Below, in pieces: positions 61,690 to 64,000 of a DNA stretch of 64,000 nt. The position numbers and the translations under genes are program-made. A model generated the notes under the pieces. The model was not told the DNA's origin. It was given only the letters and a program-made list of their open reading frames with translations, and did no database searches. The DNA comes from Glandiceps talaboti (lineage: Eukaryota > Hemichordata > Enteropneusta > Spengelidae), in the NCBI RefSeq assembly GCF_964340395.1, contig NC_135559.1, forward strand, positions 15,560,563 through 15,624,562, written 5' to 3'. How positions within the stretch are numbered: position 1 is the first letter of the stretch; the number at the start of each line of letters is the position of its first letter.

Positions 61690-64000
61690 CTCGTCGAAAA
61701 CAGTTGGATTGATTGGTGGTGCAATGGAAGGAAGAGTATTTATTGATGGTGTGGAAAGTTCATGTCTCATTAACACTGGGTCACAAGTCACAACCATTAG
61801 TAAAGACTTTTATGATCAACATTTATCCGAGTCACCAATATATGAGGTTGAAGATACACTGGTGATCAAAGGAGCTAATGATCTTCCTATTCAGTTTATT
61901 GGTATTGTAGAAACAACATTGTCTTTTCCAGTCAAGGTATTTGGTGATGACAGTGAATATACAATTCCAGCATTAGTGGTTCCAAACAACGACTATAATG
62001 TGAAGGTGCCAATACTGATTGGAACAGATATGTTGGAACTATTTCCGAGAAGTTGGTCCAACACTAGAAAAAATAGAGAGGGAAGGAATATGAGAATATC
62101 AGCGATCGGTCAAGGAGTATTTAAAAAGTTAAATGATAGAGACAGGTTTGTTGGTCTTAAAGGTAACCTTGGAGATGTGAAAGCATTGTTACGTCATCCA
62201 GTGAAACTAGACCCAGGACATGCCACCACTATTTGGGGCCGTGCTAAGAAAGGTCCAAGGGGAGACCAATATGTGGTGTCAGTGGAACCTAGTAATCGAG
62301 CTAGAGGACAAATTAGTACCAATCCTGCTGTAACAGTTCTCAAATGTCAACGAGAGAAATCTAAAGTGCCTGTCTGTATCCAGAATACATCAGTGCATCC
62401 AGTGACTAGCCATCCAGGAGGAATTGTTGCTAGTGCTCATTCTGTAACATGGTTGGGAAAGCCAAATGAACATCCTTGTGAATTTGCTATGAGGGAAAGA
62501 TCACTGGTGGAGAAGGATTTTGAAACTGAGAAAACAGAGATAGAAGATGGTAGGAAGATCTCGCTAGGAGAAGGAGTAGACTTTGATATGTCAGGATCCC
62601 CAATTGATGATGAACAGTTGGAACAAGTACGAGAATTACTACTTACAAAAAAGCTGCAATTTCCATGCATGAATATGATCTTGGATGATGTACAATTGAG
62701 AAACCCCAAATCAGACTGACAAATAGTGAACCCATCAAGGAACGTTTTAGACGAATTCCACCAGCCATGTATGAAGAGGTATGGCAAGTATTGAATGTGA
62801 TGAAGGAGAGTGGTGTCATTCGTGAGTCACACAGCCCATGGGCAGCTCCAATCATCATTGTTACTACGGAAGATGGAACACTAGGCTGTGTATCGAATAT
62901 CGCAAGATTAATTTACGTACTATTCAAGATTCCTACACTCTTCCAAGAATAGATGAAAGCCTTGAAGCCTTAAGTAATGTCAAGTGGTTCACCTCTTTGG
63001 ATTTGAAATCTGGCTATTGGCAAATAGAAATGGCTGAAAAGGACATTGAAAAGACAGCTTTTGTGACACCTATGGGATTCTGGAAATGTACAACAATGCC
63101 AATGGGTTTGACAGGAAGTCCAGCCACATTTCAATAGTGTATGGAGAAGTGTTTGAATGATTTGCATTTGTACATCTGTTTGGAGTATCTTGACGATATC
63201 ATAATCCTTTCTAAGACATTTGAAGAACATAAAGAACGACTAGCCATGGTGTTGGACAGACTAGCAGAGAACAGTCTAAAGCTGAAAGCTAAGAAGTGCC
63301 AACTGTTCATACAGAGAGTGAAGTACTTGGGACATGTCATCTCAGAACATGGAATAGAAACCGATCCAGACAAAATCAGAGCATTGAAGGAGTGGAAGGT
63401 GCCGACCAATGCCAAAGAAGTAAAGAGTTTCTTAGGTTTTGCAGGGTACTACCGGCGATTTGTCAAAGGGTATTCCAACATTGTGAAACCATTGAATAAC
63501 CTCACAGTTGGACTACAAACCAAGTATAAGAGACGAGGGAAGTCTAGACAGAGTAAAACTGCAGCTCCAGAATTTAAATCGACAGAAATACATCAGAAGG
63601 CATTTGACAGTGTGATTGGACACTTGACCAGCCCTCCTGTATTGGTATATGCAGACTACAGTAAGCCGTTTGAACTTCACATTGATGCAAGTTTCTCAGG
63701 TTTATGTGCTGTACTGTACCAAGGAGAAGGAAAGGAGAAGTGTGTCATTATGTATGCAAGTCGTAATCTGTCAAGAAGTGAGAAGAATTATCCAGCTCAC
63801 AAACTAGAATTTCTAGCATTGAAATAGGCAGTCACTGAAAAGTTCCATGAGTACCTTTATGGCAGCAAGTTCACAGTGGTGACAGATAATAACCCTTTAA
63901 CCTATGTCAACACGTCTGAAAAACTAGATGCTACAGGTCACCGTTGGTTAGCAGTATTGACCACCTATGACTTCAGACTGATGTACCGATCAGGAACTCA
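61690..64000 (+). pseudogene. Ty3/gypsy pol: protease, reverse transcriptase, RNase H (partial)
   Basis: Protease: GRVFIDGVESSCLINTGSQ with AAC at 61772-61774, giving NTG where the catalytic DTG is expected, then VPILIGTDMLE. After a frameshift near 62700 the RT starts with IKERFRRIPPAMYEE and GVIRESHSPWAAP. A second shift near 62880 leads to RLCIEYRKIN, SLDLKSGYWQIEM, PMGLTGSPATFQ, a TAG stop (63135), then EYLDDIIILS (YLDD at 63186-63197), KYLGHVIS and FLGFAGYYRRFV. RNase H shows FELHIDASFSG and AVLYQGEG, and after TAG at 63825 continues with VTDNNPLTYV to the window edge. The RT active-site Asps are kept, but the copy is dead through its stops, shifts and protease change. Confidence 0.9.

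Larger units (their letters stand above)
59767..64000 (+). mobile_element. Ty3/gypsy LTR retrotransposon (5' part, degraded, runs off window)
   Basis: Primer binding site, about 365 bp of leader, gag, protease, reverse transcriptase and RNase H in the standard Ty3/gypsy order, with integrase and 3' LTR expected beyond 64000. At least three frameshifts (about 61190, 62700, 62880) and three in-frame stops (60603, 63135, 63825) are visible, plus substitutions in key residues. Confidence 0.9.

Overview
This is a stretch of animal nuclear DNA: AT-rich, packed with microsatellites and diverged transposable elements, with very little host coding sequence. There are no operons or Shine-Dalgarno-type gene starts. 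The element set (Polinton/Maverick-type DNA polymerase and integrase, Tx1-clade LINE, Penelope-like GIY-YIG fragment, Ty3/gypsy with a PNMA-like capsid, tRNA-derived SINE, MITE-like repeats) points to an invertebrate metazoan, probably marine. The one clear host-type gene, an intronless PF03407-family glycosyltransferase, is of a kind I associate with expanded families in invertebrate deuterostomes. I cannot name a species from the sequence.

Layout. 1-2.9 kb (minus): the N-terminal two thirds of a Polinton-type protein-primed DNA polymerase B, split by one in-frame stop and cut by the window edge, with a small two-finger zinc protein just upstream. 3.6-5.8, 14.5-16.5, 19.9-20.0 and 26.3-27.1 kb: four copies of one roughly 2.2 kb interspersed repeat (called R1 here). 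7.06-8.83 kb: a long imperfect inverted repeat. 17.3-21.4 kb: MITE-like elements carrying an internal minisatellite, one interrupted by a SINE with a perfect 15-bp target-site duplication. 22.3-23.4 kb: the glycosyltransferase, followed by a duplicated fragment of its 3' end. 28.5-32.6 kb: a 1-kb direct duplication about 3 kb apart.

35.6-40.9 and 48.4-53.8 kb: a 5.3-kb direct segmental duplication. Both copies contain a decayed Polinton-type integrase and a 151-bp tandem array (five versus three units). Copy 2 also carries a Penelope-like insertion. Between the copies lies a nearly full-length Tx1-clade LINE (41.66-47.52 kb, minus) embedded in a (GTA)n microsatellite on both sides, as expected of a microsatellite-targeting retrotransposon. 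54.5-59.7 kb: AT-rich sequence with several local tandem duplications. 59.77-64.0 kb (plus): a Ty3/gypsy element with a Lys-type primer binding site, gag, protease, RT and RNase H, broken by several stops and frameshifts and running off the window.

Every recognisable element protein carries lesions, so this looks like a nested graveyard of elements, with the glycosyltransferase as the only intact candidate gene. Repeat boundaries and identity statements come from reading by eye, not from alignment software.
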